This document shows positions 18,060 through 26,506 of a stretch of 64,000 nt of DNA, one piece after another. A program made the position numbers and the translations under genes. The first letter of the stretch is position 1. Each line of letters begins with the position of its first letter. The notes beneath the pieces were generated by a model. That model was not told the DNA's origin. It searched no databases and was given only the letters and a program-made list of their open reading frames with translations. Source of the stretch: Microbacterium sp. SORGH_AS_0969 (GTDB lineage: Bacteria; Actinomycetota; Actinomycetes; Actinomycetales; Microbacteriaceae); contig NZ_JAUTAG010000001.1 of assembly GCF_030818255.1 (NCBI RefSeq), forward strand, positions 2,976,001 through 3,040,000, in the 5' to 3' direction.

Positions 18060-19082
18060 TCAGCCGGCGGTGCGTTCGAGCTGGACGACGAGCGGACGGT
18101 GGTCACTGCCCGAACCGTCGAGGGTGCGCATGACGATCGAGCCCGAGACGGTCCAGTCCGGCGTCGCCATGACGTGGTCGATCGGGGCGCCGAGCACCGC
18201 GGGGATGTCCGTGGGCCACGTCCCCACGCCGCCGTTGCCGCTCTCGGAGGTGGTGTCGCGACAGCGGCCGAGGGTGCCGTCGTCGACCCCGAGCCCGTTC
18301 ATGTGGTCGATCGTCGCGTTGAAGTCGCCCGCGAGGATGACGTTGTCGCTCGCGCACTGGTCGGCGAGCCAGGTCAGATCCGAACGCCACTGCGTCATGT
18401 AGTCCTCGCGTGGGGCGACGGCGTGCGCCGCGACGATGATGGGACCGTCGCCGGAGACGGGCATCGCGACGGCGCTCGGGACGGTCGAGGTGTTGCTCGA
18501 GCCGTCGAGCGAGGAGTCGATCACGGAGTAGTCGCCGAGCTCCGGCCGGATGAGGACGGTGGTCGAGGTGGCGCCCCAGCCGGTGCCGCCGTACTCGGCG
18601 TGATGGGCCCACATGGGCCGGCCCATGTCGCGCATGAGCTCGGCCACGCGCGTACCGGTGTCGATCGTCGTCTCGGGCAGCGTCACGACATCGGCCTGCA
18701 TGTCGACGGCGAACTGCGCGATGGACTCGGCCGAGGTCGCGGCGCCCGCGGTGTTCCACGTCATGACGCGGAGACTCGTCGCGGTCTTGTCGGGGAGGGT
18801 CTCATCTCCCGTACCGCGTTGGACGATCATCAGGCCGTTCGCGGCGGCGGCCACGCCGAAGATCACCACCGAGGTGAGGGCGAGCGCGCGGAGCGGGCGG
18901 ATGAGGGCGAACAGCAGCGCCAGCACGGCGGCCGCGGCGAGAGCGGCGCCCAGAGCGGCGCGGAAGGAGATGATCTGCGCGAGCGGGAAGGTGCGTTCGA
19001 GACCGAACACGCCGGGCCACGTGAGCACCGCGGCACCCGCAGCGAACACGAGCGCGACGATGATTCCGAACAGGCGACGCAC
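18060..19082 (-). CDS. Membrane-anchored endonuclease/exonuclease/phosphatase family protein
   Basis: 340 residues. Three hydrophobic helices (about 5-25, 38-62, 65-90) precede an extracytoplasmic EEP domain. RVMTWNTAG (about 107), LPETTI, LAGDFNATIDH (about 247) and GSDHRPLVV (about 330) give the Asn, Glu, Asp-x-Asn and Asp-His residues of the EEP active site. Substrates of such membrane-tethered members may be nucleic acids or phospholipids outside the cell. The GTG at 19082 is chosen because TAGGGT lies seven bases upstream; the frame is open further back without similarity. Confidence 0.78.
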   Translation of the reverse strand: MRRLFGIIVALVFAAGAAVLTWPGVFGLERTFPLAQIISFRAALGAALAAAAVLALLFALIRPLRALALTSVVIFGVAAAANGLMIVQRGTGDETLPDKTATSLRVMTWNTAGAATSAESIAQFAVDMQADVVTLPETTIDTGTRVAELMRDMGRPMWAHHAEYGGTGWGATSTTVLIRPELGDYSVIDSSLDGSSNTSTVPSAVAMPVSGDGPIIVAAHAVAPREDYMTQWRSDLTWLADQCASDNVILAGDFNATIDHMNGLGVDDGTLGRCRDTTSESGNGGVGTWPTDIPAVLGAPIDHVMATPDWTVSGSIVMRTLDGSGSDHRPLVVQLERTAG

Positions 19083-19089
19083 GCGCTCG

Positions 19090-19095
19090 ACCCTA
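19090..19095 (-). promoter_or_regulatory. -10 element of the EEP gene (leaderless)
   Basis: TAGGGT on the minus strand is seven bases before GTG 19082 and decides that start. Confidence 0.5.
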
Positions 19096-19211
19096 GGCGA
19101 ATCGCCTGAGAGATCCACGGATGCCACGGCACCGGCGCATCGTTCGCGCCCGCGCTTTCGCCCGCGCATTCGCCCGCGTGGTCGCGCCCGGCCCGCAGCG
19201 CGGAGCCGCGC

Positions 19212-19217
19212 TAGGCT
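19212..19217 (+). promoter_or_regulatory. -10 element of the PHP gene (leaderless)
   Basis: TAGGCT lies exactly six bases before GTG 19224. Confidence 0.6.
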
Positions 19218-19223
19218 CGACGG

Positions 19224-20084
19224 GTGGAGCATGAGCGTCGATTCGAGGGGCCGAGCGACCTGCACCTCCACTCGACGCACTCCGACGGCACGGAGTCACC
19301 GGCTCTGGTCGTGGCGGCCGCGCACCGGCACGGTCTGCGGACCGCGGCGCTCACGGATCACGACACCACGTCCGGATGGGCGGAGGCCGCCGATGCCGCC
19401 ACCTCGCTCGGGATGACCTTCGTGCCGGGGATGGAACTCTCGGCTCGTCATCGGTGGCGCAGCGTCCACGTGCTCGCCTACCTCGTCGACCCCGACGACG
19501 CGGACCTGCGGGCGATGACCGATCGCATCCGCTCGTCGCGTCTGGACCGCGCGCAGATCATGGCGGAGCGGATTTCGCGCGACTATGACATCGCGTGGGA
19601 CGACATCGTCGCGCAGACGACGGATGGTGCGACGGTGGGCCGACCGCACATCGCGGATGCGCTCGTGGCCCGGGGAATCGTCGCCGATCGAACCGAGGCG
19701 TTCGCGGGCATCCTGCATCCCGCGAACGACTACTACGTCGCTCTGTACGCACCCGACCCGGTGACCGCCGTCGAACTGGTGGTCGCGGCGGGCGGGGTGC
19801 CGATCGTCGCGCACCCGGCCGGTCGTTCACTGCTGCCCGACAGCGTCACCGCGGCGATGCTCGACGCCGGACTCGCCGGGTTCGAGCTCGCCCATCGCGA
19901 GAACCTCCCCGAACCGACCGCGCTGCTGGCCGAGCTCGCCACCGAGCGCGATCTGATCGTGACCGGCTCGAGCGACTACCACGGCCTCGGCAAGCCGAAC
20001 GTCCCGGGGGAGAACACCACCTCCGACGAGATGGTCGCGCGCATCTTCGCGCTCGGTCGCGGCACGGCGCCGGTCTTCCCGTAG
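19224..20084 (+). CDS. PHP-domain phosphoesterase (RNase AM / TrpH-like)
   Basis: 286 residues. The PHP motifs are complete: DLHLHSTHSDGT (about 12-23), LTDHDTTSGW (about 42), PGMELSARH (about 71), RPHIADALV, VAHPAGRS and the terminal GSSDYHG (about 251-257). The family hydrolyses phosphoesters with a trinuclear metal centre; the TrpH/YciV clade acts on 3',5'-bisphosphonucleotides and RNA 5' ends. It starts at GTG 19224 without a leader, divergent from the EEP phosphoesterase. Family A inverted repeat copy 2 follows 29 bases after the stop. Confidence 0.87.
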   Translation: MEHERRFEGPSDLHLHSTHSDGTESPALVVAAAHRHGLRTAALTDHDTTSGWAEAADAATSLGMTFVPGMELSARHRWRSVHVLAYLVDPDDADLRAMTDRIRSSRLDRAQIMAERISRDYDIAWDDIVAQTTDGATVGRPHIADALVARGIVADRTEAFAGILHPANDYYVALYAPDPVTAVELVVAAGGVPIVAHPAGRSLLPDSVTAAMLDAGLAGFELAHRENLPEPTALLAELATERDLIVTGSSDYHGLGKPNVPGENTTSDEMVARIFALGRGTAPVFP

Positions 20085-20113
20085 CCGTCGAGGTTTGGCC
20101 GGCCCGGCTCACG

Positions 20114-20178
20114 CATAAACGCCGTTCACTCACGGAAACGCGTGGAGCACGTGTTTCCGTGAGTGGATCGCGTTTATG
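20114..20178. repeat. 65-bp inverted repeat, family A copy 2
   Basis: Arms 20114-20139 and 20153-20178 pair with three mismatches, and the loop contains GTGGAGCAC. The outer CATAAACGC/GCGTTTATG ends and the GAAAC/GTTTC boundaries match the copies at 2787 and 61709. It lies between the convergent PHP and DEAD-helicase genes. Confidence 0.9.
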
Positions 20179-20236
20179 GGTGCATGGCGGGGTGCCTGCG
20201 GCGCGGCGGGCGGATGCCAGGGGCCGGGCACGCGAA

Positions 20237-20265
20237 CGGCGCCGGTCCGCGAGGGACCGGCGCCG
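20237..20265. terminator. Hairpin at the 3' end of the RhlE-type helicase gene
   Basis: A 12-bp perfect stem (20237-20248 with 20254-20265, CGGCGCCGGTCC and its complement) with a 5-base loop sits 11 bases downstream of the helicase stop on the minus strand. No T run follows, so it is a terminator by position and strength only. Confidence 0.6.
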
Positions 20266-20275
20266 CATCGGGGCG

Positions 20276-21739
20276 TCAGGCGACGGGGGCGGACGGAGCG
20301 CCGGAGCTCCCGCCGCTGCGGCGACGGCGGCGGCGGCGCGGAGCCGCGTTGCCGTCGTGGTGCTCCTTGCCGGCGCCGTCGTGCGTACCGGCTCCGCCCT
20401 CGGCCCGCGACGCGCTCTCGGAGTCGGAACCCGCGGCGGCAGCCGTCGCGCCGGACGATCCGCCGCGACGGCGGCGACGACGCGGAGCGCGTTCGCCCTC
20501 GGCATCCGGAGTGTCGTTCTTCTTCTCGGGCCTCGGGGCGATGGCCTTGGGAGCCGTCACGAGGCGACCCTTCGTGCCCTCGGGGATGTTGAGGTCGGTG
20601 TAGAGGTGCGGGCTCGACGAGTAGGTCTCGGTGGGCTCGGGCTGACCGAACTCGAGCGCGCGGTTGATGAGCGCCCACTTGTGCACGTCGTCCCAGTCGA
20701 CGAAGGTCACGGCGATGCCGGTGCGGCCCGCACGGCCGGTGCGGCCGGCGCGGTGCAGGTAGGTCTTCTCGTCGTCGGGGATCGTGTGGTTGATCACGTG
20801 GGTGACGTCGTTGACGTCGATGCCGCGGGCGGCGACGTCCGTGGCGATGAGCACGTCCTTCTTGCCCGCCTTGAACGCGGCCATCGAGCGCTCGCGCGCC
20901 TCCTGGCTCATGTCGCCGTGGACGGCCGCGGCGTTGAAGCCGCGGTCGCCGAGCTCATCGACGAGCTTCTGTGCGGCGCGCTTCGTGCGCGTGAAGATGA
21001 CGGCCTTCTCGCGCCCCTCGGACTGCAGGATGCGGGCGATGACCTCGTCCTTGTCGAGCGAGTGCGCGCGGTACACGAGGTGCTTGATGTTCGCTTGCGT
21101 GAGGCCCTCGTCGGGGTCGTTGGCGCGCATGTGGATGGGGTTCGACATGAAGCGGCGGGCGAGCGCCACGATCGGACCCGGCATGGTCGCCGAGAACAGC
21201 TGCGTGTGACGCACGGCCGGAACCTTGGAGAAGATCTTCTCGATGTCGGCGAGGAAGCCGAGGTCGAGCATCTTGTCGGCCTCGTCGAGGACGACCTCGG
21301 TCGCGTGCGAGAGGTCGAGCAGGCGCTGGTTGGCGAGGTCGATGAGGCGGCCCGGGGTGCCGACGACGATCTGCGCGCCGGCCTTGAGCTGGTCGATCTG
21401 GCCCTCGTACGCCTTGCCGCCGTAGATCGCCACGACGCTGGTGGGGCGGTTCGAGGTGAGCATGTCCATGTCTTCGAAGACCTGGACGGCCAGCTCACGC
21501 GTCGGGACCACGATCAGCGCCTTGACACCGGGCTCGGGGTTCGGCCCGAGGCGCTGGACGACCGGGATGCCGAATCCGAACGTCTTGCCCGTACCGGTCT
21601 TGGCCTGACCGATGATGTCCTGGCCGGGGAGGCCGAGGGGGATCGTCTGCTCCTGGATCGGGAAGGCCTCGGTGATGCCTTTGGATGCCAGGGCATCGAC
21701 GATGTCCTGATCGACGCCGAGGTCGGCGAATGTCGTCAT
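20276..21739 (-). CDS. DEAD-box RNA helicase, RhlE type
   Basis: 487 residues. It has the full motif set: Q motif AFPIQEQTIP (about 24), Walker A AKTGTGKT (about 48), PTRELA, TPGR, DEAD (LDEADKML), SAT, ARGIDV and HRAGRTGRAG. The C-terminal ~90 residues are a low-complexity basic/Gly/Ser tail with two runs of six to seven Arg, as in cold-shock-type RNA helicases that bind structured RNA. It probably works in RNA unwinding or ribosome assembly. ATG 21739 gives the canonical MTTFADLG start. It corresponds in order to Rv3211, with the ferritin-like gene next to it as in mycobacteria. Confidence 0.92.
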   Translation of the reverse strand: MTTFADLGVDQDIVDALASKGITEAFPIQEQTIPLGLPGQDIIGQAKTGTGKTFGFGIPVVQRLGPNPEPGVKALIVVPTRELAVQVFEDMDMLTSNRPTSVVAIYGGKAYEGQIDQLKAGAQIVVGTPGRLIDLANQRLLDLSHATEVVLDEADKMLDLGFLADIEKIFSKVPAVRHTQLFSATMPGPIVALARRFMSNPIHMRANDPDEGLTQANIKHLVYRAHSLDKDEVIARILQSEGREKAVIFTRTKRAAQKLVDELGDRGFNAAAVHGDMSQEARERSMAAFKAGKKDVLIATDVAARGIDVNDVTHVINHTIPDDEKTYLHRAGRTGRAGRTGIAVTFVDWDDVHKWALINRALEFGQPEPTETYSSSPHLYTDLNIPEGTKGRLVTAPKAIAPRPEKKNDTPDAEGERAPRRRRRRGGSSGATAAAAGSDSESASRAEGGAGTHDGAGKEHHDGNAAPRRRRRRRSGGSSGAPSAPVA

Positions 21740-21877
21740 GAGCGTGCCTGTTCCGGCGGTGAGAAACCGCCTGGGGAGTCGGATCCACGCCCTCCACTCG
21801 TCCACAGGCGCGGGGCCCCGATCCATCGCCGGGGCGTGTCCACTCTACCCAACAGTGTTTCGCACGCCCCCGACGCC

Positions 21878-21883
21878 TAGGCT
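21878..21883 (+). promoter_or_regulatory. -10 element of the ferritin-like gene (leaderless)
   Basis: TAGGCT lies six bases before GTG 21890. Confidence 0.6.
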
Positions 21884-21889
21884 GTAGGC

Positions 21890-22606
21890 GTGTTCGAGTG
21901 GTTCCGTCGTCGTCAGCGCCCGGTCGGTCGAACGCTGCAGTTGCGCTCGCGCGGAGACCTCGGCGAGGCCCTGCGCGTCGATTTCGCGGAGCTCGCTCCC
22001 GAGATCGAGACCTTCCTCGGACAGGCCGCGTACCTGCAGCTCGGGTTCTTCGAGACGCTCAGCGAGCTCATCGCGCTCACGCCGGAGCTCGCCGAGAAGG
22101 AGTCGCTCTCGCGCGCGGCCGGCGCGGCACTGATCAAGCATCAGGAGCTCGTGGGGCTGATCCGCGAGCGGGGAGCCGACCCGACGCAGCTCATGCTGCC
22201 GTTCCGCGAGTCGCTCGACGCCTTCCGGCGCAACACCCACGGGGTGCGTCCGCAGGAGACGATGCTCTCGGTCCACATCACGGCCGGCATGCTCGACGAC
22301 TTCTACCTCGCGCTGTCATCGAGCTACGGCGACACCGGCCGCCGCGTCGCGCGCATCCTGCAGGCGGACGACGATCGGCAGGCCATCGTCGACATCCTCG
22401 GTGCGGCGATCGAGAGCGACGAAGAGTGGCGTTGGCTGCTCGCGCTCTGGGGGCGGCGCCTGGTGGGGGACACCTTGCTCGTCGCGCGGGCGGCGCTGCG
22501 GCATCCGCGACTCGACCGGGCCGAAGAAGCGAAGGTCGAACCCGTGTTCACCGAGCTCATGGGCGCCCACGCGCGACGAATGGATGCCATGGGCCTGGCG
22601 GCCTGA
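21890..22606 (+). CDS. Ferritin-like fold protein (Rv3210c type)
   Basis: 238 residues, almost entirely helical. Acidic residues recur at helical spacing (ELAPEIETFLGQAAY, GFFETLSELIAL, IKHQELVGLI, ESDEEWRWLLALWGRRLVGD), fitting a four-helix ferritin-like fold distantly related to MiaE hydroxylases. The role is unknown; E and H pairs that could bind di-iron are present but I cannot verify them. GTG 21890 is fixed by the leaderless-type promoter. Its place beside the RhlE helicase and DUF3107 gene is conserved across actinobacteria. Confidence 0.8.
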   Translation: MFEWFRRRQRPVGRTLQLRSRGDLGEALRVDFAELAPEIETFLGQAAYLQLGFFETLSELIALTPELAEKESLSRAAGAALIKHQELVGLIRERGADPTQLMLPFRESLDAFRRNTHGVRPQETMLSVHITAGMLDDFYLALSSSYGDTGRRVARILQADDDRQAIVDILGAAIESDEEWRWLLALWGRRLVGDTLLVARAALRHPRLDRAEEAKVEPVFTELMGAHARRMDAMGLAA

Positions 22607-22660
22607 CGCGGGGACGTCCGGCTTCGGTCGACGATTCGAGAAGACGCCTGCGACGCCGAG

Positions 22661-22948
22661 TCAGATGCCCAGGCGGGCGCGATCGGCGTCGTCGCGCCGA
22701 AGGCGGATGCGAGACACCAATGGCACGAGCACGATGGTCGTCAGCACGGGCGCCGCGATCGCGGCGAGCCACAGGATCGGTGACTCGACGGTGAGCCCCG
22801 CCCACGTGAGCGCAGTCCACGTCACACCCGATGCCGCCGCACCCGCGAGGGGCGCCACGGCGACACCCCGGACGTCGCGGTGCGGCAGCGCGAAGTGGAC
22901 ACCGAGGCCGACGACCGCTCCGATGATCAGGCCGAGGAGGATCTGCAT
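22661..22948 (-). CDS. Small three-helix membrane protein
   Basis: 95 residues with three hydrophobic helices (about 2-19, 28-50, 55-78) and a basic cytosolic end (SRIRLRRDDADRARLGI). No family is recognised. It starts at ATG 22948, ten bases after the DUF3107 stop, so the two are probably one transcript. The convergent ferritin-like gene ends 54 bases away. A conserved small membrane protein at this place is likely in related genomes (inference). Confidence 0.65.
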   Translation of the reverse strand: MQILLGLIIGAVVGLGVHFALPHRDVRGVAVAPLAGAAASGVTWTALTWAGLTVESPILWLAAIAAPVLTTIVLVPLVSRIRLRRDDADRARLGI

Positions 22949-22958
22949 GCGGCGGGTG

Positions 22959-23183
22959 TCAGGCGACGAAGCCCACGCGGCGGGACTCTTCGGTGCCCAG
23001 CTCGACGAAAGCGAGGTTCGCGGTCGGCACGATGTAGGAGTTGCCCTTGACATCGGTGAACGTCACGTGGCTCGCGGAGCTGTCGAGGGCGGAAGCGACC
23101 GACGACTTCACGACATCGGAGCTCTCGTTGGTCTCGAAGCTCAGCTCGCGGCCGGTGTTGGTGATGCCGATGCGGATCTCCAC
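22959..23183 (-). CDS. DUF3107 protein (TB9.4/Rv3208A-like)
   Basis: 74 residues. MEIRIGITNTGRELSFET and the strand-helix pattern VTFTDVKGNSYIVPTANLAFVELG identify DUF3107, a small conserved actinobacterial protein of unknown function. The GTG at 23183 has a GAAAGGA Shine-Dalgarno-like tract upstream. It is the first gene of a two-gene unit with the small membrane protein and is divergent from adnA, as in the Rv3208A-Rv3202c region. Confidence 0.88.
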   Translation of the reverse strand: MEIRIGITNTGRELSFETNESSDVVKSSVASALDSSASHVTFTDVKGNSYIVPTANLAFVELGTEESRRVGFVA

Positions 23184-23353
23184 GATGCGTCCTTTCCACC
23201 CGGGTCGCGGTCGGCCCGGCGTGCTCTTCGACTCTAGGGCAGCCCTCCGACAGGGAGCCGCGCCCGAGGCGTCGCTTCGCGGACGGCGAACGCACGCTCG
23301 TGAAGACGCGGGGTGCGGGCGTGCGACCCGGTCCGGAGCGTCGGAGAGAGTCG

Positions 23354-26300
23354 ATGTCGGAAGCCGCGGCTAGCGTGGAAGACATGCTCGATCGCGACAC
23401 CTCGCCGCCCGTCCTCGACCGGGATCAGCGTGAGGTCGTCGAGGGGGACGCCGGGCGGAGCGGGGTCGTCGTCGGTGCGCCCGGATCGGGCAAGACCTCG
23501 ACGCTCGTCGCGCGCGTGCGGCACCTCGTGGAATCCGGGGTGGATCCGGATCACATCCTCGTTTTGACGCCGACACGGCCCGCAGCGACGGCGCTGCGTG
23601 ACCCCCTCGCCCTCGCGGTAGGACGGGCGACTTCGGGAGCGCTGGCGCGCTCGCTGGCCTCGTTCGCGTTCCAGCTGGTGCGCGGAGCAGAGGTGCGCCG
23701 GGGCGATGAGCCGCCGCAGTTGCTGACCGGCGGAGACGAAGACCAGATCGTGAAAGACCTGCTCGACGGCGACGCCGCAGACGAGGCCGAGGGCTTCTCG
23801 CGCTGGCCGGACTGGCTCGGCCCCGCGATCCGGGCGACCCGCGGCTTCCGCGGCGACCTCCGTGCCTTCCTCGCGGAGTGCACCAATCTCGGTCTCAGCC
23901 CCGACGACCTGTCGGCCCTGGCCACGCATCACCACGTGGAGGTGTGGGAGTCGTTGGCCTCGTTCACGCGTGAGTATCGCCATGTCCGGCGACGGATGCG
24001 CGGTGCGCACCGGGACGCCGCGGATCTCGCCCGCGAAGCCGTCGGCATCCTGAGCGAGGCGGTGCGCGATCGCGAGATGCTGGGGCGGTTCGCGGCGCTC
24101 CGATGCATTCTCGTGGACGATGCACAGGAGCTCACCAGCGGCGGGGTCGACCTCCTGCGGGTGTGCCGTGCGCTCGGGATCGGCGTGGTCGCGTTCGGCG
24201 ATCCCGATGTCGGTTCGGGAGCGTTCCGCGGAGCGACGCCCGAGAACTTCGCGCGGCTCACCCGGGAGCTGGGAGACCTCGCGACGCTCGGAACGGTGCA
24301 CAGGGGAACCCCCGAGCAGGTCGATCTCGTGCGCACGGCGGCCGCACGCATCGGTGCGGCGGGCATTGTGGCCCACAGACGCGCCCCCGAGGGTGCCGCA
24401 CCGACCGGGTCCGTCCGCACGTTCCTCCTGCGGTCGCCGGCCGAAGAGGCCGACGCCATCGCCCGCCTGCTCCGCGAACGCCACGTGCTCGATGGAGTGC
24501 CGTGGGCGGCATGCGCCGTGATCGCCCACGATTCGCGGCAGGTCGCGGCCCTCGAAGCCGAACTCGCCGCTCGAGAGGTGCCGGCACGGTCGAGCGGCCC
24601 GGGCGTCGCTCTCGGCGCCCAGCGGCCCGTACGCGATCTCGTCGCACTCGTCGAGCTGGGTGCGGCGGACCCCCTCGACTGGTCGCCGGAGTCGATCGGC
24701 GATGCGCTGCTCGGGACCTTCGGCGGCTTCGACCCCATCGAACTCCGTCGACTGCGCACCGAACTCCGGCACCGGGAGCTGCAGGAGGGCGGTACCCGCT
24801 CGGCGGGCGAGGTTCTCGCGTCGGGCCTTCGGCATCCCCTCGAGTTCGCGTCGATCGACTCGCGAGAGGCGCGCCGGGCGGCCCGGCTCGCGGAGACGCT
24901 CGCGGTCCTGCGGAGACAGTCGGCGGAGCACGCGACGGCGCACGAGCTGCTGTGGACGGCGTGGGAGCGCAGTGGGCTCGCGCGCTCGTGGCGCGAGACG
25001 GCGCGCGGGCAGGGGCCGCTCGCGGAGCAGGCGGATCGCGACCTGGACGCGGTGGTGGCGCTGTTCCAAGCGGCGAAACGCTTCACCGAACGCGAACCCG
25101 ACGGAGAAGCGGCCGTCTTCCTCCGGGCGATCCTCGACAGCGACGTCGCCGAAGACCGCATCGAGCAGCCCGCGGTGATCGACGCCGTGCGCGTCCTCAC
25201 GCCCGCGGCCGCCGCGGGAACCGCGTTCGACACCGTGATCGTCGCCGGCGTGCAGGACGGGATCTGGCCGAACACGCGCTTGCGTGGCGGATTGCTGGAG
25301 ACGTGGCGTCTCGCCGACGCGGTGCAGTTCCCCGACCTGCCCGCGGCGGGCATGCTCGACCGCCGTCGGTCGGCGATGCACGACGAACTGCGGCTGTTCG
25401 TCCGCGCGATCTCCCGCGCCGGGACCCAGCTCATCGTGACCGCCGTCGACGACGACGACACCGGGCCGAGCGTGTTGTTCGAGATGCTGCCCACGCCGGA
25501 GCCGGCATCCGCAATCCCCGAGCATCCGCTGTCGCTGCGGGGACTCGTCGCCCGGCACCGTCGGGCGCTGACCGTGCCTCGCGTCCCGGCCGCGGAACGT
25601 CGCCATGCCGCCGGTCAGCTCGCGCTGCTCGCCGCCGCCGATGTCGCGGGGGCCGCGCCGGAACAGTGGTACGGCGTCGCCGCGCCCACCTCGACGGCAC
25701 CCCTGCGAGACCTCACGCGCGAAGACGTGCGCGTTTCGCCCTCGCGGCTGCACACGCTCGAAGAGTGCGAGCTGAACTGGGTGATCGCCGACCTCGGCGG
25801 TGACCGCAGCGGCACGACGGCGGGCATCGGCACGATCATCCACGCGGCCCTCGAGACGGCGGCATCCACGTCCGAGGACGATCTCTGGGCGGTGGTCGAG
25901 GAGCGGTGGGGAGAGCTGGTCTTCGATGCCGCCTGGCGGGAGCGCGCCGAGCGGACGCGCGCACGCGACCTCGTCAGGCGCCTTGCGACGTATCTTCGTC
26001 GCTTCGACGATGCCGGGGGTCGGCTCATCGGCGCGGAGCGCCACTTCGAGGTTCCGATTCCGATCGACGATGCGGGTGTACACGGTGCGGTGGTCAGTGG
26101 CGATATCGACCGTGTCGAGGTGTCAGCGTCCGGACAGGTGGTGATCGTCGACCTCAAGACGGGGAAGAACGAACCGCAGACGGATGCCAAGGTCGCCGAC
26201 AACCCGCAGCTGGCGGCGTACCAGTTGGCGTTCGCCTCGGGGGCGATCGAGAACACCGGAGGTCTGACGCCCGGAGGTGCGAAACTCCTCGTCCTGCGAC

Positions 26301-26506
26301 CCAGTGCGGTCACGAAGGACTACGCCGAGCCGCTTCAGCCGCCATTCGACGACCAGGCGCGCACCGCGTTCGTCGAGCGGGTGCAGAGGGCGGTCGGCGT
26401 GATGAGGGGCGGAACGTTCGCCGCTCCCTACGAGGTCCACTGCCGCGATGAATTCTCGTACGGACTCTGCCGCATCCACACGGTGTCGGCGGTGAGCGCC
26501 TCGTGA
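23354..26506 (+). CDS. adnA: AdnA subunit of the AdnAB helicase-nuclease
   Basis: 1050 residues. UvrD-like superfamily 1 motor with Walker A GAPGSGKTSTL (about 41) and a Walker B region LVDDAQEL (about 253), fused to a RecB-type PD-(D/E)XK nuclease whose VDLKTGKNE is near 932. AdnAB resects DNA double-strand ends for recombination in actinobacteria. Walker B reads DDAQ rather than the usual DExQ, as expected for the subordinate motor. A cysteine in TLEECELNW and two near the end (VHCRDEFSYGLCRIH) may be remains of the AddB/RecB-like Fe-S site. ATG 23354 has GGAG seven bases upstream. adnB overlaps its stop. Confidence 0.88.
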   Translation: MSEAAASVEDMLDRDTSPPVLDRDQREVVEGDAGRSGVVVGAPGSGKTSTLVARVRHLVESGVDPDHILVLTPTRPAATALRDPLALAVGRATSGALARSLASFAFQLVRGAEVRRGDEPPQLLTGGDEDQIVKDLLDGDAADEAEGFSRWPDWLGPAIRATRGFRGDLRAFLAECTNLGLSPDDLSALATHHHVEVWESLASFTREYRHVRRRMRGAHRDAADLAREAVGILSEAVRDREMLGRFAALRCILVDDAQELTSGGVDLLRVCRALGIGVVAFGDPDVGSGAFRGATPENFARLTRELGDLATLGTVHRGTPEQVDLVRTAAARIGAAGIVAHRRAPEGAAPTGSVRTFLLRSPAEEADAIARLLRERHVLDGVPWAACAVIAHDSRQVAALEAELAAREVPARSSGPGVALGAQRPVRDLVALVELGAADPLDWSPESIGDALLGTFGGFDPIELRRLRTELRHRELQEGGTRSAGEVLASGLRHPLEFASIDSREARRAARLAETLAVLRRQSAEHATAHELLWTAWERSGLARSWRETARGQGPLAEQADRDLDAVVALFQAAKRFTEREPDGEAAVFLRAILDSDVAEDRIEQPAVIDAVRVLTPAAAAGTAFDTVIVAGVQDGIWPNTRLRGGLLETWRLADAVQFPDLPAAGMLDRRRSAMHDELRLFVRAISRAGTQLIVTAVDDDDTGPSVLFEMLPTPEPASAIPEHPLSLRGLVARHRRALTVPRVPAAERRHAAGQLALLAAADVAGAAPEQWYGVAAPTSTAPLRDLTREDVRVSPSRLHTLEECELNWVIADLGGDRSGTTAGIGTIIHAALETAASTSEDDLWAVVEERWGELVFDAAWRERAERTRARDLVRRLATYLRRFDDAGGRLIGAERHFEVPIPIDDAGVHGAVVSGDIDRVEVSASGQVVIVDLKTGKNEPQTDAKVADNPQLAAYQLAFASGAIENTGGLTPGGAKLLVLRPSAVTKDYAEPLQPPFDDQARTAFVERVQRAVGVMRGGTFAAPYEVHCRDEFSYGLCRIHTVSAVSAS